Source of the DNA: Mycolicibacterium austroafricanum
GTDB lineage: Bacteria; Actinomycetota; Actinomycetes; Mycobacteriales; Mycobacteriaceae
Length of the DNA stretch: 64,000 bases
NCBI RefSeq assembly: GCF_902705885.1
Contig: NZ_CACSIP010000019.1
Span: 13,997-77,996, forward strand
Direction: 5' to 3'
Under the pieces are notes generated by a model that saw only the letters and a program-made list of their open reading frames with translations, did not search any database and was not told where the DNA came from. Position numbers and translations under genes: made by a program. Below, one piece after another: positions 1-12,486 of the stretch; positions within the stretch are counted from its first letter, which is position 1; each line of letters starts with the position of its first letter.

Positions 1-873
1 CGCGTCGGCCGACGCCTGCTCCTCGGCCAACAGCTGGAGCCGCGCCGCGAGCACCTGCATCGCCCGCGCCCTGTTCTGCAGCTGCGAGCGTTCGTTCTGA
101 CAGGTCACGACGATTCCGGTGGGCAGATGGGTGATCCGCACCGCCGAGTCGGTGGTGTTGACCCCCTGACCGCCCTTGCCCGAAGACCGGTAGACGTCGA
201 TGCGCAGATCGGACTCATCGATCTGGACCTGCTCGACCTCTTCGGGCTCGGGGTAGACGAGCACGCCGGCCGCCGAGGTGTGAACCCGGCCCTGGGATTC
301 GGTGACCGGCACCCGCTGCACCCGGTGCACGCCGCCCTCGAACTTGAGCCGCGACCACACCCCGTCGGCGCTGTCGCCCTTGCTGGTGATCGACAACGTC
401 GCGTCCTTGTAACCCCCGAGGTCGGAGAACGTCTCGTCGAGCACCGTCACGGTCCAGCCGTGCCGCTCGGCGTAGCGGATGTACATCCGCGCCAGGTCCG
501 CGGCGAACAGAGCCGACTCCTCGCCGCCCTCTCCGGATTTCACCTCCAACACGATGTCGTCGGCGTCATGGGGATCGCGGGGGGCGAGCAGATCGGCCAG
601 CTGGGTTTCGAGCTGCTGCACGGTTGCGGTGAGCTCCTCGACCTCGGCGGCGAACGAGTCGTCGTCGGCGGCCAGTTCCCGGGCGGCCTCGAGGTCACCG
701 CGGGCCGTCTCGAGTTTGCGGTAGGTCGAGACGACGGGCGCGAGCTGCGCGAAGCGCCGGCCCGCCTTGCGTGCGGCTCCCGGGTCGGCGTGCAGTTCGG
801 GATCGGACAGCCGCCGCTCCAGGTCGGCGTGCTCGGCGAGCATCGCGTCGATCGCCGGTGCCGTATCGGTCAC
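1..873 (-). CDS. prfA: Peptide chain release factor 1 (3' end cut by the window)
   Basis: Class I release factor that recognises UAA and UAG in the ribosomal A site and triggers peptide release. The reading frame on the minus strand starts at a GTG ([12 protein letters not shown]) preceded by a GGAGG-type site and runs off the left edge, so about 290 of the usual ~357 residues are present. The GGQ peptidyl-hydrolysis motif is visible ([15 protein letters not shown]), as is the family segment with [18 protein letters not shown]. It lies downstream of rpmE on the same strand, the order seen in other mycobacteria. The frame is open-ended, so I read it by hand. Confidence 0.96.
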   Translation of the reverse strand, partial: MTDTAPAIDAMLAEHADLERRLSDPELHADPGAARKAGRRFAQLAPVVSTYRKLETARGDLEAARELAADDDSFAAEVEELTATVQQLETQLADLLAPRDPHDADDIVLEVKSGEGGEESALFAADLARMYIRYAERHGWTVTVLDETFSDLGGYKDATLSITSKGDSADGVWSRLKFEGGVHRVQRVPVTESQGRVHTSAAGVLVYPEPEEVEQVQIDESDLRIDVYRSSGKGGQGVNTTDSAVRITHLPTGIVVTCQNERSQLQNRARAMQVLAARLQLLAEEQASADA

Positions 874-923
874 CTAGCCTCCTCTGCGCGCCGTCTGCTG
901 CTGACTACCCCTTCTCACGAAGC

Positions 924-958
924 GGCGCCCGACCTGCGCACAGCGCAGAGCGGGCGCC
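924..958 (-). terminator. Strong hairpin after rpmE
   Basis: An 8-bp GC stem (GGCGCCCG at 924-931 with CGGGCGCC at 951-958) encloses an inner TGCGC/GCGCA stem. It begins about 11 nt after the rpmE stop and ends 50 nt before the prfA start. No T-tract follows, as is common for mycobacterial hairpin terminators. It may instead attenuate or process the rpmE-prfA transcript. Confidence 0.55.
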
Positions 959-969
959 GATCTTCAGAG

Positions 970-1224
970 CTACTTGTCGGCGGAGGCTTTCGTGTCCCCC
1001 GTCGCTGCGCTCGCCCCGGCGCGCTTGCCGTAGCGCTTCTCGAAGCGCGCCACCCGGCCGCCGCTGTCGAGGATCTTCTGCTTGCCGGTGTAGAACGGGT
1101 GGCACTTCGAGCAGACCTCGACGGTGATCTGTCCGCTCTGCTTGGTGCTGCGGGTGGTGAAGCTGGCGCCGCAACCACACAGCACGCTGGTGTCGACATA
1201 GTCAGGGTGAATGCCCGATTTCAT
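970..1224 (-). CDS. rpmE: 50S ribosomal protein L31, zinc-binding (C+) type
   Basis: Protein L31 of the large subunit, part of the inter-subunit bridge region. The chosen ATG gives 84 residues starting MKSGIHPDY, the invariant L31 N-terminus; the longer open frame upstream has no family resemblance. The zinc ribbon is intact with Cys16, Cys18, Cys38 and Cys41 (CGC and CSKC). In mycobacteria the C+ form is the zinc-replete version that is exchanged for a C- paralogue under zinc starvation; no such copy is in this window. The C-terminal tail is Ala/Lys-rich. It sits upstream of prfA. Confidence 0.97.
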   Translation of the reverse strand: MKSGIHPDYVDTSVLCGCGASFTTRSTKQSGQITVEVCSKCHPFYTGKQKILDSGGRVARFEKRYGKRAGASAATGDTKASADK

Positions 1225-1359
1225 GGTTTCCTCTTCAGTCGTTGGTCCCGGGTCGCCCCTCCCGTTCTGGGAGGCGTGCGGCGTGAACCGGAACCGAGGT
1301 GTCGGCGATGAATTATGCCAGGTCAACCGCCAGTGTCCTAAACGCCCGCGCAGGAGGGC

Positions 1360-2937
1360 CTATTCCCCGCCGACAGTCCGGTAGGTGTCCCCGGCACGCT
1401 TCCACAGCACCCGCCCTGCGGGTTGCACGCCCATCGCGATCAATTCGCGTTTGACCACCTTGTTGGTGGCGGTGCTCGGCAGTTCGCCGGCGATCCAGAC
1501 GTGGCGCGGCCACGCCTTCGGCGACAGGTCCGGTTGCGCGGCGAGGAACTCGCCGAACTCCCCCGGCGTCAGGGCCGCGCCGTCCTGCAGAACGATAGCG
1601 GCCATCACCTGGTCGCCGACGTGCTCGTCGGGCACCGGATACACCGCCACCTGGCTGATCGTGGGTTCACGGATCAGGATGCGTTCGATGGGCGCCGCCG
1701 TCATGTTCTCGCCGTCCACCCGCATCCAGTCCGCGGTGCGACCGGCGAGGTAGATCCAGCCGTCGGCGTCCCGGTAGGCCAGGTCACCGGACCAGAACAT
1801 GCCGTGACGCATCCGCTCGTCAGTCGCCCCCGGATCGTTGTAATAGCCCGCGAACATCCCGGCGCCCTCGGTGTTGACCAGCTCGCCGATCGCTTCATCC
1901 GCGTTGGCCAGCGCGCCGTGCTCGTCGAACTGCGCGACGGCGCACTCGGTCAACGTCTCGGAGTCGTAGATCGCCACCCCCGGGAAACCCTTGCCGATGG
2001 ACCCGGCGGGACAGCCGTCCTCACGCGTCACCGTGACCGCATTCTCGGTCGAACCGAAACCGTCCCACACCTCGCAGCCGAAGCGCCTGGCGAACTGCTC
2101 GATGTCGCGGTCGCTGGCCTCGTTCCCGAATGCCACCCGCAGCGGGTTGTCGAGGTCGTCGGCCCGTTCGGGACTCGCCAGGATGTAGGCCAGCGGCTTG
2201 CCGACGTAGTTCATGTACGTGACGCCGTAACGGCGGACGTCGCCGATGAACCCGGAGGCGCTGAACTGCGCCGGGGCCATCGCGGCACCCGCATTGAGCG
2301 CCACCGACCACCCCGCGAGCACCGCGTTGCTGTGGAACAACGGCATGGACAGGTAGCAGACGTCGTCGGGGGTCAGCTCGTAGCGGCCGGCCAGCGCCGC
2401 GCCGGCCAGCAACACCATCGCATGCATGACCCGGACAGCCTTGGGGTCGCCGCTGGTGCCGGAAGTGAAGATCAACATGTAGGTGTCGACGGCGGCGGCT
2501 TCGCGGTGCGGCCTCAGCTCCCCCGCCTGCCCCAGCAGGTCCTGCCACTCGGGGCTGCCGACCACCAGCACGCGGACGCCGGTCAGATCCAGGCCGTCGA
2601 GAAGCGGGAGGTGCCGGTCGTCGGTCACCAGGATCTGGCAGTCGGCCCGGTGGATGTCGCGGGCGAGCGCCTCACCACGTCGGGTGTTGTTGATCCCGCA
2701 CAGCACGTATCCACCGAGCCCGGCGGCGGCCATCGCGGTCAGCATGTCGGGGGTGTTGTCGAGCAGGACGCCCACATGGAGCGGTCGGCCTGGGTCGGCG
2801 ACGCCGATCAGCGCCGCGGCTTGCCGCGCTGCGCCGTCGAGGTGCTCGCGCCAGGTCCACGTCCGGCCGTCGTACTTGACTGCCACGCCGTCGTCGTCCG
2901 CGCGCTCCCGCAGTAGCTGTTGAACTGTCTCTGCCAC
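1360..2937 (-). CDS. FadD17-like fatty-acyl-CoA synthetase / AMP-binding enzyme
   Basis: Adenylate-forming ligase predicted to activate a carboxylic acid with ATP and join it to CoA. The P-loop motif is IFTSGTSGDPKAV, followed by SMPLFHSNAVL, the acyl-site GFGSTE, the hinge region SGDLAYRDADGW with DWMRVDGEN, and a C-terminal lysine region ending NKVVKREL. From memory these segments resemble mycobacterial FadD17 closely; substrate is unknown. I prefer the GTG at 2937, about 5 nt after AAGGGCAGGCAG; an in-frame TTG at 2952 would add five residues. It is divergent from a TetR gene 110 nt away that may control it. The pair is an insertion between rpmE and rho relative to M. tuberculosis as I recall it. 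Confidence 0.88.
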   Translation of the reverse strand: MAETVQQLLRERADDDGVAVKYDGRTWTWREHLDGAARQAAALIGVADPGRPLHVGVLLDNTPDMLTAMAAAGLGGYVLCGINNTRRGEALARDIHRADCQILVTDDRHLPLLDGLDLTGVRVLVVGSPEWQDLLGQAGELRPHREAAAVDTYMLIFTSGTSGDPKAVRVMHAMVLLAGAALAGRYELTPDDVCYLSMPLFHSNAVLAGWSVALNAGAAMAPAQFSASGFIGDVRRYGVTYMNYVGKPLAYILASPERADDLDNPLRVAFGNEASDRDIEQFARRFGCEVWDGFGSTENAVTVTREDGCPAGSIGKGFPGVAIYDSETLTECAVAQFDEHGALANADEAIGELVNTEGAGMFAGYYNDPGATDERMRHGMFWSGDLAYRDADGWIYLAGRTADWMRVDGENMTAAPIERILIREPTISQVAVYPVPDEHVGDQVMAAIVLQDGAALTPGEFGEFLAAQPDLSPKAWPRHVWIAGELPSTATNKVVKRELIAMGVQPAGRVLWKRAGDTYRTVGGE

Positions 2938-3046
2938 CTGCCTGCCCTTCAAAGTCGGTGAACAGATTGCCCTACGTGTCTACTCGATCCGGGGCGGGCC
3001 TGGCGCATCGCCCCACCGATGCCCGCTCATTTGCGAAGATAGGGGC

Positions 3047-3667
3047 GTGAGTGTCGGCACAGCGGCGAAACCCGAAACCAGATCCGTTCGTGATCGCCTG
3101 ATCGAGGCTGCCGAACAATGCCTGACCGCCAAGGGCATTCGGGCGACCACGGTGTCCGAAGTCGCCGAGGTGGCGGGGGTCAGCCGCGGCTGGCTGTATC
3201 GGCACTTCCCCGACAAGGCCGACCTGCTCGGCGCGGCGATCGTGCGACTCAACGACGCGTTCTGGACCGAGGCGAGTACCCGCTTGAACGCGGTCAGCGG
3301 CCTCGACCGGCAGATCGTCGCCGGAGTCGCGCTGGCGCACACCACCTCGGAGGCCCCCGGTGCCCTGGTGCTCAAACTCCGCCAGGAGGAGCCGGAGGCG
3401 TTCGCCGCATGCGTCGGAGTCGGGGTACTCGGGCTGATCCCCGAGATCGCGGCGTTCTGGGAGCCCTACCTGCGTGCTGCGGTCGACAACGGTGAGATCC
3501 ACCCCGACACCGACTGCGCCGAGTCGGCCGAATGGATCGCCCGGATCACGATGAGCCTGGCGACCGTGCCGAGCGAGCATTTCGACCCGGAGAACCCGGA
3601 TTCGGTGCTGCGCCATGCCCGCCGGTACATCGTGGCGGCGCTGCGCTGCGACCCGGCCGAGGGGTGA
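3047..3667 (+). CDS. TetR/AcrR family transcriptional regulator
   Basis: One-component repressor with an N-terminal DNA-binding domain and a C-terminal ligand pocket. Residues ~10-57 form the TetR helix-turn-helix, with the recognition segment VAEVAGVSRGWLYRHFPDK. The remaining ~150 residues are helical and variable, as is usual for the effector domain. The start is GTG, and the 206-residue length is typical. It is transcribed divergently from the FadD17-like synthetase, the usual layout for a local repressor of lipid genes, so regulation of that neighbour by an acyl-CoA-type ligand is a reasonable inference. I did not find a clear operator palindrome in the gap. Confidence 0.85.
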   Translation: MSVGTAAKPETRSVRDRLIEAAEQCLTAKGIRATTVSEVAEVAGVSRGWLYRHFPDKADLLGAAIVRLNDAFWTEASTRLNAVSGLDRQIVAGVALAHTTSEAPGALVLKLRQEEPEAFAACVGVGVLGLIPEIAAFWEPYLRAAVDNGEIHPDTDCAESAEWIARITMSLATVPSEHFDPENPDSVLRHARRYIVAALRCDPAEG

Positions 3668-3716
3668 CTTCGGCGCGCCGAGTCGCGCTGAGCGCGACCG
3701 GCCACGCCGAGATCAC

Positions 3717-5753
3717 TCAGTCGCCGTCGTTGCCGCCGGGGGTGTTCTTCGACACCTGGACCAGGAACTCGTAGTTGTTCTTGGTCTTGCGCAGCTGACT
3801 CATCAACAGGTCGATGGCCTGATGCGGGTCCAGTCCGGACAGCACCCGACGCAGCTTGTGCACGACCGCGAACTCGTCGCTGGACAGCAGCAGCTCGTCC
3901 TTACGGGTGCCTGACGGGTTGACGTCGACGGCCGGGAACACCCGACGCTCCGAGATCTTGCGGTCCAGCTTGAGCTCGGCGTTGCCGGTGCCCTTGAACT
4001 CCTCGAAGATCACCGTGTCGCCGGTGGAACCGGTCTCGACCATGGCCGTGGCGATGATCGTCAGCGAGCCGCCCTCTTCGATGTTGCGCGCCGCGCCCAG
4101 GAACCTCTTGGGCGGATACAGCGCCGTCGAGTCGACGCCACCGGACAGGATCCGGCCCGACGCCGGCGACGCGTTGTTGTAGGCGCGACCGAGGCGGGTG
4201 ATCGAATCCAGCAGCACCACGACGTCCTTGCCCTGCTCGACCAGACGCTTGGCCCGCTCGATGGCCAGCTCGGCGGCCTGCGTGTGGTCTGACGGCGGCC
4301 GGTCGAAAGTCGAGGCGATCACCTCGCCCTTGACCGAACGCTGCATGTCGGTGACCTCTTCAGGACGCTCGTCGACCAGCACGACCATCAGATGGCACTC
4401 GGGATTGTTCCTGGTGATCGCGTTGGCGATGTCCTGCATGATCGTCGTCTTACCGGCCTTCGGCGGTGACACGATCAGGGCACGCTGCCCCTTGCCGATC
4501 GGCATGATGAGGTCGATGACGCGGGTGGTCAGCTTGTCGGGCGTGGTCTCCAGGCGCAGCCGCGTGTTGGGGTACAGCGGGGTGAGTTTCTGGAACTCGG
4601 GCCGCTTTCTGGCCTCCTCCACCGGTTTGCCGTTCACGGTGTCCAGGCGCACCAGCGGATTGAACTTCTGCCGGGAGTTCTGTCCACTGTTGTCGCCGTC
4701 GCGGGGCACCCGCACCGCACCGGTGACCGCGTCACCGCGGCGCAGACCGTTCTTGCGCACCATGTTCATCGAGACATAAACGTCGTTCGGGCCCGCCAGA
4801 TACCCGGAGGTGCGCACGAACGCGTAGTTGTCGAGAACGTCGAGGATGCCGGCGACGGGCTGGACGACGTCGTCCTCGCGCAGCTCGGTGTCGCGCTCGC
4901 CGCCACCGCCACCGCCACCGCCACCGCCACCGCCGCCGTCGCCACCGCGGTCCCGCCGCCGCCGGTCGCGGAATCGGCGGCCGCGCCTGCCCTGACGGCC
5001 TTCGCCATCGTCGTCGGCGTTGCCGCCGCGGTTCTGTCCGCCCTGCTGGTCGGAGTTGTCGCCGCGGTTGTCGCCGCGGTTGTCGGAGTCCCGGTTGTCC
5101 CGGTCGGTCTTGTTGCCGTCGGACTTCTCGGCCCTGTTGCCCTCGGACTTGGCGGCCTGATTCTGGCCGCCGTCGCGCTTGGGCTGGTCTTTGGGCTGGT
5201 CTTTGGGCTGATCCTGGGCCTGGGCCTGATCCTTGTTGCCGGGTCCGCCGGCGCCACGGGCCGCCGAACGGCGCTCGCGGCGCTGCTGCGGCTGGGCCTC
5301 GGGGTTGGTCTGTTCGGGCGCGGCACTGTCGCCGGAGTCACCGACAGGTGCACTCGCAGGGGCGCTCTCGGCCGGTGCGGGAGCGGCGGCCGAATCGCCG
5401 GCAGTGCTGCTCTCCGCCTTGCCTGTCTCTGCCTTGCCTGCGGAGCGGCCGTTGGCTTCGCCACGGCGCTCACGAATGGCGGCGATGAGCTCGCTCTTGC
5501 GCATGCCGGAGGCGCCGTCGACGCCGATCTCCTTGGCCAGGGCGCGCAGCTCGGGCAGCACCATGCTGGTCAGAGCGCCACGCCGGGTGCCCGAGCCGGC
5601 GCCGGCTGAGCTTTCGGGGGCCGCTGCCGTCGGAGCATCCTCCGCAGCCGGAGCCTTGCGCTCGGTCGAAGAAGTGCCGTCCGCAGTCACGGTTTTCGGC
5701 AGCTCACCGCTTTCAGCGCTGCCACCAGCCGTGATGAGGTCCGTATCAGTCAC
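3717..5753 (-). CDS. rho: Transcription termination factor Rho with long N-terminal insert
   Basis: Hexameric RNA helicase that terminates transcription. Counting from the GTG at 5753 (678 aa): a Rho-N/SAP-like helix bundle at ~61-97, a low-complexity insert at ~98-290, the cold-shock-like primary RNA site at ~293-365 (ILDVLDNYAFVRTSGYL), Walker A SPPKAGKTT at ~429-437 and Walker B VVVLLD at ~511-516. The insert is rich in R, G, N, D and Q, with repeated DQPK and RGDN units and an uninterrupted poly-Gly run near residue 280. Mycobacterial Rho has such an insert, but this one looks longer than the ~600-residue M. tuberculosis protein I remember. A GGAAGAAAGGAAA site precedes the GTG; an upstream start would add 11 residues. 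Confidence 0.97.
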   Translation of the reverse strand: MTDTDLITAGGSAESGELPKTVTADGTSSTERKAPAAEDAPTAAAPESSAGAGSGTRRGALTSMVLPELRALAKEIGVDGASGMRKSELIAAIRERRGEANGRSAGKAETGKAESSTAGDSAAAPAPAESAPASAPVGDSGDSAAPEQTNPEAQPQQRRERRSAARGAGGPGNKDQAQAQDQPKDQPKDQPKRDGGQNQAAKSEGNRAEKSDGNKTDRDNRDSDNRGDNRGDNSDQQGGQNRGGNADDDGEGRQGRRGRRFRDRRRRDRGGDGGGGGGGGGGGGGERDTELREDDVVQPVAGILDVLDNYAFVRTSGYLAGPNDVYVSMNMVRKNGLRRGDAVTGAVRVPRDGDNSGQNSRQKFNPLVRLDTVNGKPVEEARKRPEFQKLTPLYPNTRLRLETTPDKLTTRVIDLIMPIGKGQRALIVSPPKAGKTTIMQDIANAITRNNPECHLMVVLVDERPEEVTDMQRSVKGEVIASTFDRPPSDHTQAAELAIERAKRLVEQGKDVVVLLDSITRLGRAYNNASPASGRILSGGVDSTALYPPKRFLGAARNIEEGGSLTIIATAMVETGSTGDTVIFEEFKGTGNAELKLDRKISERRVFPAVDVNPSGTRKDELLLSSDEFAVVHKLRRVLSGLDPHQAIDLLMSQLRKTKNNYEFLVQVSKNTPGGNDGD

Positions 5754-6050
5754 GGATTTCCTTTCTTCCCTCGCTGATCGAGTCACGCGGGGGTTCGGTG
5801 CGCTCAGCCAAACTGCTGAACGCGAAGGTCACACCATTGCCACTGCAACGGTGATCGCCGGGTTTCGCCGAAACGGCAAACCGTCAGTCCACTAATTTGA
5901 ACACCTGAAAGAAGAGTGGTCGTCCTAGTGTCGGCGCAGCTTCAGACGCTGCGATTGCTGGACGAGAGCGAGAATAACCCGCATCCGGGCCGGAAGCAAG
6001 AAACGCCGTGATTCGCATGTTACAGGTGTTGCTCGCGCGCGGCGATCCAG
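5754..6050 (-). promoter_or_regulatory. rho leader / thrB-rho intergenic region
   Basis: This 297-nt stretch between the thrB stop and the rho start holds no convincing gene; the open frames in it are out of step with any family. It is less GC-rich than its surroundings around 5885-5930. It contains a near-perfect hairpin, GTTTCGCCGAAACGGCAAAC at 5862-5881. A long leader is expected for rho, which is often autoregulated by premature termination in other bacteria. The promoter itself I cannot place with confidence. Confidence 0.4.
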
Positions 6051-8088
<2,038 letters not shown>

Positions 8089-8092
<4 letters not shown>

Positions 8093-9411
8093 TCTGTGGT
8101 CCCTTCCATGCGCAGCACGCTGTTGATACTCTGCACGACCTCCAGGTCGGCCAGCGCTGCAACCGTTTCCGAGAGGGCCGCGTCTGTCGCCTGGTGGGTG
8201 ACGACGACGATGCGCGCACCGCAGCGCTGACCTCCGTCGTCGACCATGCCCTCCTGGCGCACCTCGGCGATGCTGACCTCGCGCTTGCTGAACTCCGCTG
8301 CCACAGCGGACAGAACGCCCGGCCGGTCCGCGACGTTCATGTTGACGTAGTAGCGGGTGGGGATGAACCCGATCGGCGCCACCGGCAGCTTGGCGTACTT
8401 GGATTCACGGGGTCCGCGACCACCCTGAACCCGGTTTCTGGCCGCCATCACCAGATCACCCAATACCGCCGACGCCGTCGGCGCACCTCCGGCGCCCTGG
8501 CCGTAGAACATCAGCCGCCCCGCGGCTTCGGCTTCGACGACCACCGCGTTGAACGCGCCGTTGACCGAGGCCAGCGGGTGATCCAGCGGCACCAGCGCCG
8601 GGTAGACGCGCGCCGAAACGCGCTGCTGCCCCTCATCGGTGATGAGCCGTTCGCAGATCGCCAGCAGCTTGATCGTGCAGCCCAGCGCGCGGGCCGACTC
8701 GAAGTCGGCCGCGGTGACGGTGCTGATGCCTTCGCGATAGACGTCGTCGGTGGTGACCCGGGTGTGGAAAGCGATCGACGCCAGGATGGCCGCCTTGGCT
8801 GCCGCGTCATAGCCCTCCACGTCCGCGGTCGGGTCCGCCTCCGCGTATCCGAGCGAGCAGGCGTCGGCGAGTGCCGAGGCGTAATCGGCGCCGGTGCTGT
8901 CCATCTCGGACAGGATGTAGTTGGTGGTGCCGTTCACGATCCCGGCCACCCGCAGGACGGTGTCTCCGGCCAGCGACTGGGTCAGCGGGCGGACCACGGG
9001 GATGGCACCGGCGACGGCCGCCTCGAAATACAGGTCGACGCGGGCGTTCTCAGCGGCCTGGGCGAGTTCGCCGGTGGACACCGCCATCAACGCCTTGTTG
9101 GCGGTCACCACCGATTTGCCCTGCTCGAGCGCGGTCAGGATCGCCTTGCGCGCCGGTTCCACCGGCCCCATGAGTTCGACGACGATGTCGACGTCCTCGC
9201 GGGACACCAGTTCCTCGATGTTGTCGGTGAGCAACTCGACCGGAACGCCACGGTCGGCGTCCACCCGTCGCACCCCGATACCGCGGATCTCCAGCGGCGC
9301 GCCGATACGAGCGGTCAGATCCGCGGCGCTCTCGTTGATGATGCGCACCACCTGGCTGCCGACATTGCCCAGACCCAGCACGGCTACGCCGATTGCGTTA
9401 CTCACGCTCAC
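8089..9411 (-). CDS. hom: Homoserine dehydrogenase
   Basis: NAD(P)H-dependent reduction of aspartate semialdehyde to homoserine, the branch point toward threonine and methionine. The N-terminal Rossmann motif is [10 protein letters not shown] (residues ~13-22), a catalytic-domain segment is NGTTNYIL, and the last ~90 residues form an ACT domain ([18 protein letters not shown]) that suggests threonine feedback inhibition. It is often called thrA in mycobacteria, but it is not fused to aspartokinase. Its GTG overlaps the lysA stop by 4 nt and its end overlaps thrC by 4 nt. Confidence 0.97.
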
Positions 9412-10826
9412 CTCACTTCCAGACTCAAGAGATCCTCGACCGTCTCCCGGCGCAGGATCAGACGTGCCCGCCCGTCGCGCACGGCCACCACGGCCGGTCG
9501 GCCGATCAGGTTGTAGCGGCTCGACATCGAATAGCAGTATGCGCCGGTCGCTGCCACGCCCAGTAGGTCACCCGGGGCCACGTCGTCGGGCATCCATGCG
9601 TCGCGCACGACGATATCGCCGCTCTCGCAGTGCTTCCCGACGACCCGAGACAGTGTCGGTGCCGCCTCGCTGACCCGCGAGAGCAGCCGCACGTCGTACT
9701 CGGCGCCGTACAGCGACGTCCGGATGTTGTCGCTCATCCCGCCGTCCACACTCACGTATCGGCGGTGCCTGTCGGAGGCCACCGCGACGTCCTTGACGGT
9801 GCCGACCTCGTAGAGGGTGATGGTGCCCGGTCCGGCGATCGCGCGCCCCGGTTCGACCACCAGGGTGGGCGCGGGCAGACCCACGGCGGCGGATTCGCTG
9901 CGCACGATCGCCTGCAGCTTGTCGGCAAGTTCCTTCATCGGCGGCGGGTGGTCCTGCGGGAGGTAGGAGATGCCCAGCCCGCCGCCGAGGTCGACGATCG
10001 CGATCTGCGCGGTCTTGTCGACACCGAACTCGGCGACCACATCCCGCAGCAGCCCGATCACCCGGTGGGCGGCCAACTCGAAACCCGCCACGTCGAAGAT
10101 CTGCGAACCGATGTGGCTGTGCAGGCCGACCAGTCGCAGGTTGTCGGCTTGGAAAACCGCGCGCACCGCGGCCATGGCGGCACCGCTGGCCAGCGACAAC
10201 CCGAACTTCTGGTCCTCGTGGGCGGTGGAGATGAACTCGTGGGTGTGCGCCTCGACCCCGACCGTGACCCGGACTAGCACGTCCTGCACGATCCCGGCCT
10301 CGCCCGCGATCCGGTCGAGCCGGTCGATCTCGATCATCGAGTCCAGCACGACGTGCCCGACACCGCCGGCGACCGCCGCGGTCAGCTCGGCGACCGATTT
10401 GTTGTTGCCGTGCAACGCGATCCGCTCGGCCGGGAACCCCGCGTGCAGCGCCACCGCGAGTTCTCCCCCGCTCGCGACGTCGAGCGACAGGCCTTCCTCG
10501 TCGACCCAGCGGGCCACCTCGGTGCACAGGAACGCCTTGGCCGCGTACCGGACCGACTCGCCACCGCCGAACGCGGCCGAGATGTCGCGACAGCGCGCCC
10601 GGAAGTCGGCCTCGTCGATGACGAAGACTGGCGTGCCGAACTCCGCGGCGATCTCGGTGACCGGGACCCCGGCGATCGACACGGCTCCGTCGCCATCACG
10701 GACTGCGTTGTGCGGCCACACATTCGGCGCCAGCACCGCCACGTCGGCGGCGTCGCGCGGACGGTCGGGCGCCCCGCCGTGGTGCATCTCTTCGGCGTGC
10801 CGGGGGCCGGCCGGATGCGCGCTCAC
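9408..10826 (-). CDS. lysA: Diaminopimelate decarboxylase
   Basis: PLP enzyme of the alanine-racemase-like fold that decarboxylates meso-diaminopimelate to lysine. The PLP lysine is Lys97 in [20 protein letters not shown], the glycine loop DLGGGLGI and VEPGRAIAG follow, and the catalytic cysteine region is KHCESGD. I place the start at the GTG whose first bases overlap the argS TGA (GTGA), giving 472 aa. A longer open frame upstream runs inside argS in another phase and is rejected. Lysine is made beside the threonine genes because both come from aspartate semialdehyde. Confidence 0.96.
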   Translation of the reverse strand: MSAHPAGPRHAEEMHHGGAPDRPRDAADVAVLAPNVWPHNAVRDGDGAVSIAGVPVTEIAAEFGTPVFVIDEADFRARCRDISAAFGGGESVRYAAKAFLCTEVARWVDEEGLSLDVASGGELAVALHAGFPAERIALHGNNKSVAELTAAVAGGVGHVVLDSMIEIDRLDRIAGEAGIVQDVLVRVTVGVEAHTHEFISTAHEDQKFGLSLASGAAMAAVRAVFQADNLRLVGLHSHIGSQIFDVAGFELAAHRVIGLLRDVVAEFGVDKTAQIAIVDLGGGLGISYLPQDHPPPMKELADKLQAIVRSESAAVGLPAPTLVVEPGRAIAGPGTITLYEVGTVKDVAVASDRHRRYVSVDGGMSDNIRTSLYGAEYDVRLLSRVSEAAPTLSRVVGKHCESGDIVVRDAWMPDDVAPGDLLGVAATGAYCYSMSSRYNLIGRPAVVAVRDGRARLILRRETVEDLLSLEVR

Positions 10827-12472
10827 ATCCGCTCCGGGGCGCTGACACCGAGGATGTTCAGTCCGTTGGCGATGACCTGGCGGGTGGCCTGACACAGCGC
10901 CAGCCGCGCGGCGTGCAGTGGGCCGGGCTCCTCGTCACCCTGCGGGAGCACCCGGCAGGAATCGTAGAAGCGGTGGTAGTCACCGGCCAGGTCTTCCAGA
11001 TAGCGCGACACCCGGTGGGGCTCGCGCAGGTCAGCGGCGGTTTTCAAGACGCGGGGAAACTCGCCGATGTTGCGGATCAGCGTGCCTTCCTTGTCGTGGG
11101 TCAGCAGGTCGAGATGGTCGGTGCCGGGTGTGATGCCCAGTTCGGCGGCGTTGCGGGCCAGCGCCGACAGCCGCGCGTGGGCGTACTGCACGTAGTAGAC
11201 CGGGTTCTCGGCCGATGCCGAGGACCACAGGGCCAGGTCGATGTCGATCGGGGTGTCGACCGAGCTGCGGATCAGCGCGTAGCGGGCGGCGTCCACCCCG
11301 ATGGCGTCGACGAGGTCGTCGAGCGTGATGACGGTGCCGGCCCGCTTGCTCATCCGCACCGGTTGCCCGTCACGCACCAGGTTGACCATCTGGCCGATCA
11401 GCACCTCGACGGTGTCGGGGTCGTCACCGAGCGCGGCGGCGGCGGCCTTCAGGCGTGCGATGTAGCCGTGGTGGTCGGCGCCGAGCATGTAGATGCACAG
11501 GTCGAAGCCGCGCTGCCGCTTGTCCAGGAAGTACGCCAGGTCACCCGCGATGTAGGCGGGCTGACCGTCGCTCTTGATCACGACACGGTCTTTGTCGTCA
11601 CCGAAGTCGGTGGTGCGCAACCAGACCGCGCCGTCGGACTCGTAGATGCTTCCGGTCTCGCGCAGCTTGGCGATGGCCTGATCGACACGACCGGAGGTGT
11701 GCATCGAGTCTTCGTGGGTGTAGACGTCGAAGTCGGTGCCGAACTGGTGCAGCGATTCCTTGATGTGGTCGAACATCAGGTTCACGCCGATCGCGCGGAA
11801 CGTCTCGCGCATCTCGCTGTCCGGCAGGCCCAGCGCGTCGGGTTCCTTGTCGAGCACTGCCGAGGCGATGTCGGCGATGTAGGAACCCGCGTAGCCGTCC
11901 CCGGGGGCGGGCTCACCCTTGGCGGCGGCGATCAGCGAGTTGGTGAACCGGTCGATCTGCGCGCCGTGGTCATTGAAGTAGTACTCCCGTACCACCTCGG
12001 CACCCTGGGTGCTCAGCAGCCGGCCCAGCGCGTCGCCGACGGCGGCCCACCTGGTCCCGCCGATGTGGATGGGTCCGGTGGGGTTGGCCGAGACGAACTC
12101 CAGGTTGACCTTGAGGCCCAGGTCCGCCGAGGTGCCGTAGCCGGCGCCCGCGGCGATGACGTTTCCGACGATGACGTTCTGGGCCGATGCCTCGATCCGG
12201 AGGTTGACGAACCCGGGTCCGGCGACGTCGGCGGCCGCGATGCCGTCCTGCTCGGCCAGCGCCGCGGCCAGCCAACCGGCCAGCTCACGCGGGTTGGCGC
12301 CGACCTTCTTGCCGAGTTGCAGGGCAAGGTTGGTGGCGTAGTCGCCGTGCTCGGGGTTGCGGGGACGCTCGACGGTGACGGTCGCAGGCAGCGCGGCGGG
12401 GTCGAGGGCGTGCTCGGAGAGCACCGCGGCGGCGGTGGTCCTGAGCAGCTCAGCCAGATCGGCGGGGGTCAC
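10823..12472 (-). CDS. argS: Arginyl-tRNA synthetase
   Basis: Class I synthetase that charges tRNA-Arg. The HIGH-type motif is HIGG at 136-139 ([13 protein letters not shown]), the KMSKS-type motif is MSKRAGT near residue 375, and the C-terminal DALR anticodon-binding helices end the 549-residue protein, the normal length. The start is GTG with no recognisable Shine-Dalgarno sequence; a TAGGAT box lies 8 nt upstream, which suggests a leaderless message. It is the first gene of the argS-lysA-hom-thrC-thrB run and lies 104 nt from a divergent tRNA-Arg(CCG). Confidence 0.97.
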   Translation of the reverse strand: MTPADLAELLRTTAAAVLSEHALDPAALPATVTVERPRNPEHGDYATNLALQLGKKVGANPRELAGWLAAALAEQDGIAAADVAGPGFVNLRIEASAQNVIVGNVIAAGAGYGTSADLGLKVNLEFVSANPTGPIHIGGTRWAAVGDALGRLLSTQGAEVVREYYFNDHGAQIDRFTNSLIAAAKGEPAPGDGYAGSYIADIASAVLDKEPDALGLPDSEMRETFRAIGVNLMFDHIKESLHQFGTDFDVYTHEDSMHTSGRVDQAIAKLRETGSIYESDGAVWLRTTDFGDDKDRVVIKSDGQPAYIAGDLAYFLDKRQRGFDLCIYMLGADHHGYIARLKAAAAALGDDPDTVEVLIGQMVNLVRDGQPVRMSKRAGTVITLDDLVDAIGVDAARYALIRSSVDTPIDIDLALWSSASAENPVYYVQYAHARLSALARNAAELGITPGTDHLDLLTHDKEGTLIRNIGEFPRVLKTAADLREPHRVSRYLEDLAGDYHRFYDSCRVLPQGDEEPGPLHAARLALCQATRQVIANGLNILGVSAPERM

Positions 12473-12480
12473 GGGGGTCC

Positions 12481-12486
12481 ATCCTA
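12481..12486 (-). promoter_or_regulatory. Candidate -10 box of argS (leaderless promoter)
   Basis: TAGGAT on the minus strand fits the mycobacterial SigA -10 pattern TANNNT. Its 3' end is 8 nt from the argS GTG, so transcription would begin at or very near the start codon. The bases between (GGACCCCC) contain no ribosome-binding site. Leaderless messages of this kind are common in mycobacteria. Confidence 0.5.

Noticed and set aside
127..1311. Open frame of 394 codons on the plus strand
   Set aside because: It lies opposite prfA and rpmE, which have clear family motifs; its composition is that of a GC-rich shadow frame.
1423..2916. 497-codon plus-strand frame
   Set aside because: Antisense to the FadD17-like gene with no recognisable domain and His/Arg/Gly-rich shadow composition.
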